Source of the DNA: Rubrivivax gelatinosus
GTDB lineage: Bacteria > Pseudomonadota > Gammaproteobacteria > Burkholderiales > Burkholderiaceae_C
Assembly (NCBI RefSeq): GCF_004340905.1
Contig: NZ_SLXD01000001.1
Span: forward strand, 248,001 to 312,000
Direction of reading: 5' to 3'
DNA length: 64,000 bases
Shown here piece by piece: positions 8,716 through 15,584 of the stretch (position 1 is the stretch's first letter; each line of letters begins with the position of its first letter). The notes under the pieces were generated by a model. It was not told where the DNA came from. It saw only the letters and a program-made list of their open reading frames with translations, and did not search any database. A program made the translations under genes and the position numbers.

Positions 8716-9684
8716 TCAGCCGCCGCCCAGCGGCTTGTCGTACAGCTCCAGCGTCTCGCCGCCGTGGTCCACGGCCTGCAGCCGGCGCCAGCCGCAGCGC
8801 TCCAGCAGCGAGGCGGCCGTCGCCGTGGCGCAGTACAGCCGCGTCTCGCCCATCGCCGCCGCGCGGCGCTCCAGTTCGAGCAGCAGCGCGCGGCCGATGC
8901 CCAGGCGGCGCAGGCCCGGGTGCACGACCGCGGCGCCGACCCAGGGGCCGAGCTGCGGCAGCGATGCCAGCCCCTCGCGCTTGAGCGCCATGAAGCCGCA
9001 GGGATGGCCGTCCAGCCGCGCCACCAGGCCCAGCGGCAGCGCGTCGTGCCGCGCATAGGCCTGCAGGTCGTGCAGCGCGTTGCCAGGCCCGCCGGGGCCG
9101 TACCAGGCCGGCCACTCGGCCTCGAACCAGCGGCGGATCAGCGGCATCAGGTCGGGCCGTTCGGCCAGCGGCACGATCTGCGGCACGGCCGGCCCGCCGC
9201 GCATGACGACGACCTCGAAACGCGTCGCGGCGGCACCGCGCACGAAAAAGCCGTCCTCGACGGCGGCGAAACCGTGGTGCTCGTAGAAACGGCGCGAGTT
9301 GCGTGTCGCGACCACCGTCACCGGTCCGTCGTGGCCCTGCCGGGCGCGCAGCAGCGCGATGTGCAGCAGATGCCCGCCCAGCCCGCTGCCGGTGGCCTCG
9401 GGGCGCACGAAGAGCAGCGTCACCTCGCCCGGCACGGCAGCGCAGAAACCGAGCACACGGCCGTCGCGCTCGGCCAGCGTCATCTGGCCGGCCTCGATCG
9501 CCGGGTGGTGGATGGCGGCGCTGCGGCCTTCGAACCAGGTCGCCATCTGCGCCGGCGTGTAGGCGTCGGCGCAGAGATGCAGCACCGAGTCGCGGTGGGC
9601 GTCGTAGACGGCCGGGGCGTCGGCGAGCACGGCGGGGCGCAGCGTGATCGCGCCGGACGCCAGTTGTTCGAGCAGCGTCGTCAT
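8716..9684 (-). CDS. tandem double-GNAT acetyltransferase
   Basis: The 322-residue protein has two GNAT domains in a row. The first (about 14-155) has LFVRPEATGSGLGGHLL as its acetyl-CoA loop and NSRRFYEHHGF near the end. The second (about 165-320) has VVHPGLRRLGIGRALL and a terminal ASLLERCGWRR. Both glycine-rich loops look usable. The ATG at 9684 is preferred over an upstream extension that runs through low-complexity sequence. It lies 77 bp upstream of the single-domain GNAT gene on the same strand. Substrates are unknown. Confidence 0.8.
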   Translation of the reverse strand: MTTLLEQLASGAITLRPAVLADAPAVYDAHRDSVLHLCADAYTPAQMATWFEGRSAAIHHPAIEAGQMTLAERDGRVLGFCAAVPGEVTLLFVRPEATGSGLGGHLLHIALLRARQGHDGPVTVVATRNSRRFYEHHGFAAVEDGFFVRGAAATRFEVVVMRGGPAVPQIVPLAERPDLMPLIRRWFEAEWPAWYGPGGPGNALHDLQAYARHDALPLGLVARLDGHPCGFMALKREGLASLPQLGPWVGAAVVHPGLRRLGIGRALLLELERRAAAMGETRLYCATATAASLLERCGWRRLQAVDHGGETLELYDKPLGGG

Positions 9685-9773
9685 TTCAGTCTTGCTCTCG
9701 ACAGGCCGAGGAGAAGTCGAGTGGTGGAGGGGCGGCCGACAGATGAGTCTTTGAAGCTTGCCACAGCCGCTAA

Positions 9774-9791
9774 ACTGGTCAGCACACTGGT
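9774..9791 (+). promoter_or_regulatory. direct repeat ACTGGT upstream of toxin-antitoxin pair
   Basis: Two copies of ACTGGT lie 12 bp apart start to start, just before the ribosome site (AAGGAG, 9795-9800) of the antitoxin gene. Antitoxins of this type often autoregulate by binding near their start, so this could be an operator half-site pair. The call rests only on position and repetition. Confidence 0.25.
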
Positions 9792-9806
9792 TTGAAGGAG
9801 TCGACC

Positions 9807-10064
9807 ATGAAGCACTGGCCCGTCCAGGACGCCAAGGCACGCTTCAGCGAGTTCCTCGAAACCTGCCTGGCCGAAGGCCCGCAGATGGTGACCAAACGCG
9901 GAGCCGAGGCTGCGGTGCTGGTGCCGGTGCAGGAATGGCGGCGGCTGCAGGCGGGCGCGCGCCCATCGTTGAAGGAACTGCTGCTGTGCGACGAGGCACG
10001 CGGCGAGCTGCTGCTGCCCAGCCGCGGGGCAGCCCGCCGCCGCACGCCGAGCGCCGCACGCTAG
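9807..10064 (+). CDS. type II antitoxin, Phd/YefM family
   Basis: The 85-residue protein contains the Phd/YefM core: WPVQDAKARFSEFLETC, then PQMVTKRGAEAAVLVPVQEW (DNA-binding beta/alpha fold). A short basic tail follows, of the kind used to wrap the toxin. The ATG at 9807 is 6 bp after AAGGAG. The stop codon is 4 bp before the PIN toxin start, the expected antitoxin-first order. It would neutralise the toxin and repress its own promoter. Confidence 0.88.
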   Translation: MKHWPVQDAKARFSEFLETCLAEGPQMVTKRGAEAAVLVPVQEWRRLQAGARPSLKELLLCDEARGELLLPSRGAARRRTPSAAR

Positions 10065-10068
10065 CCCG

Positions 10069-10473
10069 ATGTTCCTGCTCGACACCAACGTCGTTTCCGA
10101 GCTGCGCAAGCCCAGGCCACACGGCGCCGTGCTGGCGTGGTTGCGCGGGCTGGACGAAGCCCAGGTGCATCTGTCGGCGGTGACGATCGGCGAGATCCAG
10201 GCCGGCATCGAGCTGACGCGCGAGCAGGACGCCGCCAAGGCCGCAGAGATCGAGGCCTGGCTGGAAATGACCGCGGCCTCGTTCCAGGTGCTGCCGATGG
10301 ACGCCAGGACGTTCCGCGTCTGGGCGCGGCTGATGCATCGGCGCTCGAACACGCTGTACGAAGACGCGATGATCGCGTCGACCGCCCAGGTGCACGGCCT
10401 GACGGTGGCGACGCGCAAGGTCGCCGACTTCGACGCGCTCGGTGTGCCCGTGCTCAACCCGTTCGCAAGCTAG
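10069..10473 (+). CDS. type II toxin, PIN-domain ribonuclease (VapC family)
   Basis: This is a 134-residue PIN domain. The acidic metal-binding residues of the family are visible: Asp5 (LLDTNV), Glu42 (IGEIQAGIE), Asp99 (YEDAMIAST) and Asp120 (VADFDALG). It is therefore probably an active Mg-dependent ribonuclease. It starts 4 bp after the Phd/YefM antitoxin. A Phd-type antitoxin paired with a VapC-type toxin is a common mixed arrangement. The RNA target cannot be predicted from sequence. Confidence 0.9.
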   Translation: MFLLDTNVVSELRKPRPHGAVLAWLRGLDEAQVHLSAVTIGEIQAGIELTREQDAAKAAEIEAWLEMTAASFQVLPMDARTFRVWARLMHRRSNTLYEDAMIASTAQVHGLTVATRKVADFDALGVPVLNPFAS

Positions 10474-10483
10474 CCGACGCCGC

Positions 10484-11473
10484 TCACGACGCCCGGACCA
10501 CCCAGCGCGCGAACGCTGACAGGTCGTCGACGACCGGAACCTCGACATCGGAGGGCGCCTGGGCGCCGCTGGTGCGCAGCCAGACCGCCTGCACGCCGAA
10601 GCGCCGCGGCGCCCGCACGTCGTGCTCCTGCGAGTCGCCGACCATCGCGATGCGCTCGCGCGGCACGCCCAGGCGGCGTTCGACGGCGTCCCAGAACTCG
10701 GGCTCGTTCTTGCGGTGGCCCAGCTCGGTGAAGCAGAAGATGTCGGCGAAGTGGCGCCCGAGGCCGACGCGGCGCAGCGCCAGCTCGATCATCGGCCGGC
10801 GCGACACCGTGGCGTTGGTGGCGATGGCCAGCGGCAGCCGCCCGGCCAGCAGCGCCAGCGCCTCGGCGGCGCCGGGCAGCGCCTGCACCTGCGGCCACAG
10901 CCCCATCGGCGTGTCTGCAGGCCCCTGCTCCGACATCAGCGTGCCGCCCCAGTCGAAACACACGGCCTGCACCTCGTGCAGCGGGTTGGGCGCCGGCTCG
11001 CCGGCCAGCGCCGCCGACGCCGGCAGCCCGGCCAGCGAGCGCCGGTAGAAGACCACACGCTCGGTCTCCTCGAAACCCAGGCGCTCGTGCAGCGCCTGAC
11101 CGGCGAGGTTGTCGAGCGCGGTGTCGGACGCCAGCTCGGCACAGCCGCGGCTGCGCGCCCAGGCGGCGACGGCGCCGACCAGCGCGCGCGAGACGCCCTG
11201 CCGGCGCGCCTCGGGCACGACGTACAGGCCTTCGAGGAAACCGACCGGGCTGCCGTCAGTGCCGTTGACGTAGTCCTGCCGGATCGAGGCCTCGGCCAGG
11301 CCGAGCGCGGCGCCGTCGTCGTCACGGGCCAGGAACTGCGCGTAGCGCCCGGGTTCGGCGAGCTGCGACTGCATCTCGTGCAGATGCCCGGCAGCGTCAG
11401 CGTCGGGCCACAAGGCCTGGCGCAGTTGCAGCCAGGCGGGATTCGGCAGCGTCAGCAGGGCTTCGATCTTCAT
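10484..11473 (-). CDS. fusion: AAC(6')-like acetyltransferase + HAD-like hydrolase
   Basis: The 329-residue protein has two domains. Residues 1-147 resemble aminoglycoside 6'-N-acetyltransferase-type GNATs: ALWPD near 20, RQDYVNGTDGSPVGFLEGLY, then ELASDTALDN and GFEETERVVFYRRSL. Residues about 165-329 are HAD-like with motif I FDWGGTL (Asp174), a TNAT motif II, a Lys in GHRKNEPEFW and a GDSQEHD motif IV. At D+2, where HAD phosphatases carry the acid/base Asp, there is Gly176. The gene is 16 bp downstream of the DUF2164 gene. The aminoglycoside link is only family resemblance; resistance should not be inferred. Confidence 0.8.
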   Translation of the reverse strand: MKIEALLTLPNPAWLQLRQALWPDADAAGHLHEMQSQLAEPGRYAQFLARDDDGAALGLAEASIRQDYVNGTDGSPVGFLEGLYVVPEARRQGVSRALVGAVAAWARSRGCAELASDTALDNLAGQALHERLGFEETERVVFYRRSLAGLPASAALAGEPAPNPLHEVQAVCFDWGGTLMSEQGPADTPMGLWPQVQALPGAAEALALLAGRLPLAIATNATVSRRPMIELALRRVGLGRHFADIFCFTELGHRKNEPEFWDAVERRLGVPRERIAMVGDSQEHDVRAPRRFGVQAVWLRTSGAQAPSDVEVPVVDDLSAFARWVVRAS

Positions 11474-11489
11474 CGGGCAGCGAGGGGTC

Positions 11490-11765
11490 TCAGGGCCGGC
11501 GCTTGCGGGCCGCGTCGTACTTCTTCCAGTAGCCGAACTCGTCTTCGTGGACCTCGAAGTCCAACTCGGCGATGCGCGCCTGCAGCCGCTCCTGCACGTC
11601 GGCGACGGCCTGGTTGTAGACCGAGGGCGCGATCTCCTCGAGGAAGAAGCCGAGCAGCCCGGCGGCGGTGACGTTGCCGACCGGCTCGTCCAGGTTCTCG
11701 CGGCACCAGCGTTCGATCGAGGCGATGGCCTGCTGCCGGTCCTGCTTGTTCAGTTCGATGGCCAT
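11490..11765 (-). CDS. DUF2164 family protein
   Basis: The 91-residue protein matches the DUF2164 pattern as I know it: a helical N terminus (KQDRQQAIASIERWC), GNVTAAGLLGFFLEEIAPSVYN, then DVQERLQARIAELD and a FGYWKKYD ending. The family is small, cytoplasmic and uncharacterised. The start at 11765 (MAIELNKQD) is preferred over an upstream MPAQAP extension. It sits 16 bp upstream of the acetyltransferase-HAD fusion and is probably co-transcribed with it. Confidence 0.75.
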   Translation of the reverse strand: MAIELNKQDRQQAIASIERWCRENLDEPVGNVTAAGLLGFFLEEIAPSVYNQAVADVQERLQARIAELDFEVHEDEFGYWKKYDAARKRRP

Positions 11766-11841
11766 CGGGGCTTGTGCCGGCACGCCGGGCGGAGGAAAGA
11801 GACGGCCATTTTGGCGGGGCGCGACGAAAGCGCCCGCCGCC

Positions 11842-12228
11842 CTACAGCGCCTGGCGGCGCCGCCACTCCTCGGCGTCGAGCTGCGCCAGCGCGGCCTCGT
11901 AACGCGCCTGCGAAGCCTCGGCCAGCATGCCGCCGCGGCTTTGCATCAGCTCGAAGAAGTGCTCGGCCAGCGCCGAGCAGACGGCGTGCAGCGCCTCGTG
12001 GCGGTCCAGCCCCTGGCCGACGAGCCGGGAGAGCGCGTCGACGACAGCCGGCACGCCGAGCGCGAGCTGGTTCTCGACGATCGCGTGGAACACGGCATGG
12101 GCGCGCACGCTGGGCAGCGGGATGCCGGCCTTGCGGTGGTACTGCTCGGCCAGCTGGATGCGCGCGCCTTCGTCCAGTTCGAGCCATCGCGTGGGATCGG
12201 GCGCGAAGTCGGGGTCGTAGCGTTGCAT
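11842..12228 (-). CDS. conserved hypothetical protein (DUF1841-like)
   Basis: The 128-residue, mostly helical soluble protein has a His-rich central helix pair, with HAVFHAIVENQLAL near residue 45 and RHEALHAVCSALAEHFF near 75. These His/Glu motifs resemble DUF1841-type proteins, but I am not certain of the family. The ATG at 12228 is preceded by GGAG (TGGAGGAGCC on the minus strand). No function can be assigned. Confidence 0.6.
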   Translation of the reverse strand: MQRYDPDFAPDPTRWLELDEGARIQLAEQYHRKAGIPLPSVRAHAVFHAIVENQLALGVPAVVDALSRLVGQGLDRHEALHAVCSALAEHFFELMQSRGGMLAEASQARYEAALAQLDAEEWRRRQAL

Positions 12229-12306
12229 CGTGGGGCTCCTCCAGAGGACGCGGGACCGGCGCGTCATTGTCGCCCCGGCGAGGTGGCGGCGCATGGCCGC
12301 CGCCGT

Positions 12307-13131
12307 TCAGGCCCGCCGCGCCGTCACCCGCCGGAAGTGCAGCGGCAGCGTGGCCGCCTGCCCGTCGGCCACCAAGGCGGCGACCGCGTCGCGAAAGCGC
12401 TGTTCGAAGCCTGCGCGCTCGGCCGGCGGCATCATCAGCAGCTCGTAGACGCCCCCATACCAGCCCCAGGCCGTCTCGGGGTCGCAGGCCAGGTCGGCGG
12501 CGACCTGGGCGATGCGCAGGTCGGCGAAGCCGCTGAACAGACCGCGGATGCCGTCCTCGTCGCGCCAGGCCCGGCCCGGGAAACGCAGGCCCGGCCACGC
12601 GGTGGCGGTCTCGGTGCTGCGCAGCGTGTCGATGAACACCTGCTGCACCGCCGATGCGGGCGCCGGCGCCGCGACCAGCGCGGCGACGACGCCGCCCGGC
12701 CGCAGCACCCGGCGCAGTTCGGCCAGCACCTGGTCGGCGTCTTCCATCAGCATCAGCGCCATGTGCGAGAGCACGAGGTCGAACGACGCATCGGCATAAG
12801 GCAGGCGTTGCGCCCGCGAACGCACCAGGCGCGCACGGCCGCCCAGCCGGCGGGCGGCGGCGGCCAGCTCGCCGGCGCTGAAGTCCAGGCCGTGCAGCGT
12901 CAGGCCCGGCTGCTCGCGCACAGCCAGCAACGACAACAGCGCACCGTCGCCACAGGCGAGGTCCAGCACGGCCAGCGGCGCCGGGCCGCCGGGCACGGCG
13001 TCCGCCAGCAGCGCGTAGGTCGAGGCGTGCGAGGCGCCGGCCATGCGCACCGGCAGGCGCGCCATCGCGTCGCTGGTCACGCCGGGGTGGCGGTCGTGCG
13101 TGTCGGCGAGGAAGCGCTCCAGCACGCTCAT
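12307..13131 (-). CDS. class I SAM-dependent methyltransferase
   Basis: This is a 274-residue Methyltransf_11-type protein. The SAM-binding motif I is VLDLACGDGALLSLLA (near residue 54). An acidic strand-2 end follows (LHGLDFSAGELAAA), then FDLVLSHMALMLMED for motif II and LRRVLRPGGVVAALV for motif III. The C-terminal third (WGWYGGVYELLMMPPAER) is a substrate-binding region of unknown specificity. Its start overlaps the stop of the upstream GNAT gene by 4 bp (ATGA), so the two are translationally coupled. Confidence 0.85.
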   Translation of the reverse strand: MSVLERFLADTHDRHPGVTSDAMARLPVRMAGASHASTYALLADAVPGGPAPLAVLDLACGDGALLSLLAVREQPGLTLHGLDFSAGELAAAARRLGGRARLVRSRAQRLPYADASFDLVLSHMALMLMEDADQVLAELRRVLRPGGVVAALVAAPAPASAVQQVFIDTLRSTETATAWPGLRFPGRAWRDEDGIRGLFSGFADLRIAQVAADLACDPETAWGWYGGVYELLMMPPAERAGFEQRFRDAVAALVADGQAATLPLHFRRVTARRA

Positions 13132-13652
13132 CGTGCGGGCTCCGCGGGCAGCACTGGATTCAAGGCCTTGCTGAGCACGACGCTGCGATAGACCTTGCCG
13201 GGCCACTGCACGTGGCCGACCGGCCGCCAGCCCAGGCGGGTGTAGAGCGCCACCAGATGCGTCGCCGGTTCGGCGGTATCCATCGCCAGTTCGGAAAATG
13301 ACTCGCGCCGCGCCCAGGCTTCGCAGGCGGCCAGCAGCGCGCGGCCGACGCCGCGGCCCTGCAGCGCCGGTTCGACGGCGAACTGGTGGACCGCCGCGAC
13401 CCCGGGGCGCGTGAACCAGGCGCAGACGTTACGCGCATAAGTCGGATGCACGAGCACCGTGCCGACGAGGCGGCCGCCCAGCTCGGCGACGAAACACTGG
13501 CCTCCGGCGATGCGCTGCGCCGTCACCTCGGGCGTCTGGTCGGCAGCGGTGTAGTTCAGGCCCATCGCGGCCAGGCGGCCGTAGGCGCGGTGCAGCAGCG
13601 AAGTCAGGTCGGCCAGCGAGTCGGCTGCGGCCAACGGGCGGATGAGGGGCAT
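13128..13652 (-). CDS. GNAT family N-acetyltransferase
   Basis: This is a 174-residue single GNAT domain. Visible features are IRPLAAADSLADLTSLLHRAY at the N terminus (helix 1), VHQFAVEPALQGRGVGRALL as the acetyl-CoA loop (near 92-111), and THLVALYTRLGWRPVG as the conserved last strand and helix. The stop overlaps the start of the methyltransferase gene by four bases, so both proteins probably come from one transcript and may act on the same small molecule. The substrate is unknown. Confidence 0.85.
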   Translation of the reverse strand: MPLIRPLAAADSLADLTSLLHRAYGRLAAMGLNYTAADQTPEVTAQRIAGGQCFVAELGGRLVGTVLVHPTYARNVCAWFTRPGVAAVHQFAVEPALQGRGVGRALLAACEAWARRESFSELAMDTAEPATHLVALYTRLGWRPVGHVQWPGKVYRSVVLSKALNPVLPAEPAR

Positions 13653-13695
13653 CGGAACGAGCGGAGCGACCGGCGGGCGGCCGACCCGCCGCGTT

Positions 13696-14127
13696 TTACA
13701 CGACCTCGCCGGACGCCCCAGCCGCCTCCCGGTCCCGCTCGGCGAACACCTCCTGGGCCGCGAACAGGCCGTTCAGTGCCGCCGGGAAGCCGGCGTAGAC
13801 GGCCATCTGCATGATGAGCTCGACGACCTCCTCGCGCGTGCAGCCGACGTTGAGCGCGCCGTGCACGTGCACCTTGAGCTGCGGCGTCGCGTGGCCCAGC
13901 GCGGTGAGCGCGGCGACGGTGGCGATCTCGCGCGACTTCAGGTCCAGCTGCGGGCGGGTGTAGACGTCGCCGAACGGGAACTCGATCAACAGGCGCGCGA
14001 AGTCGGGCGCGATGTCGGCCAGCGCCTGCACGACCCGCTCGCCGGCCTGGCCGTCGATCTGGCGCAGCTTGTCCCAGCCGCGCGCGTAGCGCGAGGCTTC
14101 GGGGGCCTGTGTGGTGTCGGTCGTCAT
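13696..14127 (-). CDS. carboxymuconolactone decarboxylase family protein (AhpD-like fold)
   Basis: This is a 143-residue CMD-type protein with REIATVAALTALGHATPQLKVHVHGALNVGCTREEVVELIMQMAVYAGFPAALNG spanning the family core. The core has a single Cys (in NVGC) and conserved His residues rather than the CxxC of AhpD peroxidase partners, so it is closer to the gamma-carboxymuconolactone decarboxylase branch. Its start overlaps the stop of the MerR regulator gene (ATGA, 14124-14127), so it is probably the regulator's co-expressed target. The true substrate is unknown. Confidence 0.85.
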   Translation of the reverse strand: MTTDTTQAPEASRYARGWDKLRQIDGQAGERVVQALADIAPDFARLLIEFPFGDVYTRPQLDLKSREIATVAALTALGHATPQLKVHVHGALNVGCTREEVVELIMQMAVYAGFPAALNGLFAAQEVFAERDREAAGASGEVV

Positions 14128-14510
14128 GCGCGCTCCCCGGTGGCGGCCAGCAGGCCGCGGTAGAGGCCGATCTTGTCGTCCAGCGCGCGGGCGCTGGCCT
14201 GCAGCTCGTCGATCTGCGCGGCCAGGCGCTCGCGGTGGCGCTCCAGCATCGCCAGGCGCTCGCCGGTGCTGGCCTCGCCCTGGGCGCGCAGCACGGCGTA
14301 GCGGCGGATCTCCGCCAGCGGCATGCCGGTGTGCTTGAGACGCAGCACGAAGGCCAGCCAGGCCAGGTCTTCGTCGCGGTAACGGCGGTGGCCGTTGCCG
14401 GCGCGGCCGGCGGGCTGCAGGATGCCTTCGGCTTCGTAGAAACGCAGCGTGTGCGCCGACACGCCGCTGCGGCGGGCGATCTCGCCGATGGAAAGCGCTT
14501 CGAGGTTCAT
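14124..14510 (-). CDS. MerR family transcriptional regulator
   Basis: The 128-residue protein has an N-terminal winged helix-turn-helix (SIGEIARRSGVSAHTLRFYEAEG, then GNGHRRYRDEDLAWL). A dimerisation coiled coil follows (about 75-120). No Cys pair is present at the effector end, so it is not a metal sensor of the MerR/CueR type. It more likely belongs to the branch responding to electrophiles or small organics. The start codon at 14508-14510 sits where transcription from the palindromic promoter would begin, suggesting a leaderless mRNA. It is coupled to the CMD-family gene downstream. Confidence 0.88.
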   Translation of the reverse strand: MNLEALSIGEIARRSGVSAHTLRFYEAEGILQPAGRAGNGHRRYRDEDLAWLAFVLRLKHTGMPLAEIRRYAVLRAQGEASTGERLAMLERHRERLAAQIDELQASARALDDKIGLYRGLLAATGERA

Positions 14511-14516
14511 GCCCGC

Positions 14517-14547
14517 ATCGTGGGGCTTCGAGTGCACTCGAAGTCAA
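14517..14547 (-). promoter_or_regulatory. MerR-type promoter with 18-bp palindromic operator
   Basis: Reading on the minus strand, TTGACT (14542-14547) is the -35 element and CACGAT (14517-14522) a candidate -10, separated by 19 bp. The long spacer is the hallmark of MerR-activated promoters. A perfect palindrome CTTCGAGTGCACTCGAAG (14526-14543) fills the spacer. It lies immediately upstream of the MerR gene, so autoregulation of the MerR-CMD operon is expected. Confidence 0.8.
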
Positions 14548-14571
14548 GCCCCGCGCGGCAGGCCGTGCGGG

Positions 14572-14892
14572 CTACTCCAGCACCACCGCCGTGCCGCTGG
14601 CCGAGACCATCAGCATGCCGTTGCCCTGGCCCAGCACCTCGTAGTCGAGGTCGATGCCGACGACGGCGTTGGCGCCGGCGGCGCGGGCGCGTTCCTCCAG
14701 CTCGGCCAGCGCGATGTCGCGGGCGCGCTGCAGCTCGCGTTCGTAGGTCGCCGAACGCCCGCCGACGATGTCGCGGATGCCGGCGAACAGGTCCTTGAAG
14801 ACGTTGGCGCCGAGGATGGCTTCGCCGGTGACGATGCCGCAGTAGCGGCTGATCTTGCGGCCTTCGACGCTGGGGGTGGTGGTGAGGATCAT
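14572..14892 (-). CDS. YbjQ family protein (UPF0145, DUF74)
   Basis: This 106-residue protein matches YbjQ throughout: [14 protein letters not shown] at the start, [29 protein letters not shown], then [28 protein letters not shown] and an ASGTAVVLE ending. YbjQ proteins form pentamers and were once annotated as heavy-metal-binding; their function is unknown. The gene follows GGAG on the minus strand and stands alone, divergent from nothing obvious. Confidence 0.9.
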   Translation of the reverse strand: MILTTTPSVEGRKISRYCGIVTGEAILGANVFKDLFAGIRDIVGGRSATYERELQRARDIALAELEERARAAGANAVVGIDLDYEVLGQGNGMLMVSASGTAVVLE

Positions 14893-15025
14893 GCGCTCTC
14901 CTTGGGCACGGCCGGAGGAAGCGGCCGGCTGGCGCAGGCTAATGCAGCAGGTCGTGGCGACGAAGCACGTGGGCAGACGATGGACATCGGCGACCGGCTG
15001 GCAGGCCACGCATGAGCCGGCCGCG

Positions 15026-15556
15026 TCACGCGGGGCCTTGGCGTGCCGACCGCAGCAGCCACAGACGGCCCGTCGCCGCCAGAACCAGCCCGAGCACGCC
15101 AAGGCATCCGACCAACCGGGCAACCCGTCTCCAATAGGCCCGCTTCATCGCGACGACCATCTCCCGCGAGAGGATCTCCTCATCGCCGATACGGACGCCG
15201 TAGATGGCGAATGGGCCGTCCCACAGCGAAGGCGGGACCGGCCGCTGCACGGTGACCACGGTGCCGGGAGAAAGCGACTCCAGGCGTGCCCTGACTTCGG
15301 GTGGTTGCAGTTGGTCGAAGTCCTTGATGTACGCAGGAATCGCTCCGTCGCTCAACTCCAGGTAGACGGTCGCCTTGGGCAGCTTCACGAGCACGGGAGC
15401 AGTTGCCAGGCGCATCTTCTCGGCGCGCAAGGAGGCCGACACAGTCTCGTCCGGGCGGCCGAACGCCGCGACGCAGACGAGCCCGATGCCCGCCACCGCC
15501 GAGACCCCGAGGCCGAAGCGAGTCAGCCAACGCATCTCCGAGGCGTACAGGTCCAT
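15026..15556 (-). CDS. two-helix membrane protein, unknown function
   Basis: The 176-residue protein has an N-terminal transmembrane helix (about 10-32), a 90-residue polar domain and a second helix (about 145-165) followed by a basic tail ([13 protein letters not shown]). The middle domain would face the periplasm and contains [16 protein letters not shown] and [20 protein letters not shown]. No family was recognised. It is followed, 28 bp beyond its start region, by the M48 peptidase gene on the same strand. Confidence 0.55.
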   Translation of the reverse strand: MDLYASEMRWLTRFGLGVSAVAGIGLVCVAAFGRPDETVSASLRAEKMRLATAPVLVKLPKATVYLELSDGAIPAYIKDFDQLQPPEVRARLESLSPGTVVTVQRPVPPSLWDGPFAIYGVRIGDEEILSREMVVAMKRAYWRRVARLVGCLGVLGLVLAATGRLWLLRSARQGPA

Positions 15557-15584
15557 GTCTCGTCTGCGCTGGGGTGGCCGCGCC

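Noticed and set aside
10484..11473. Annotation as an aminoglycoside resistance gene
   Set aside because: Only family resemblance to AAC(6'); it is fused to a HAD domain and lies in ordinary chromosomal context without mobile elements.
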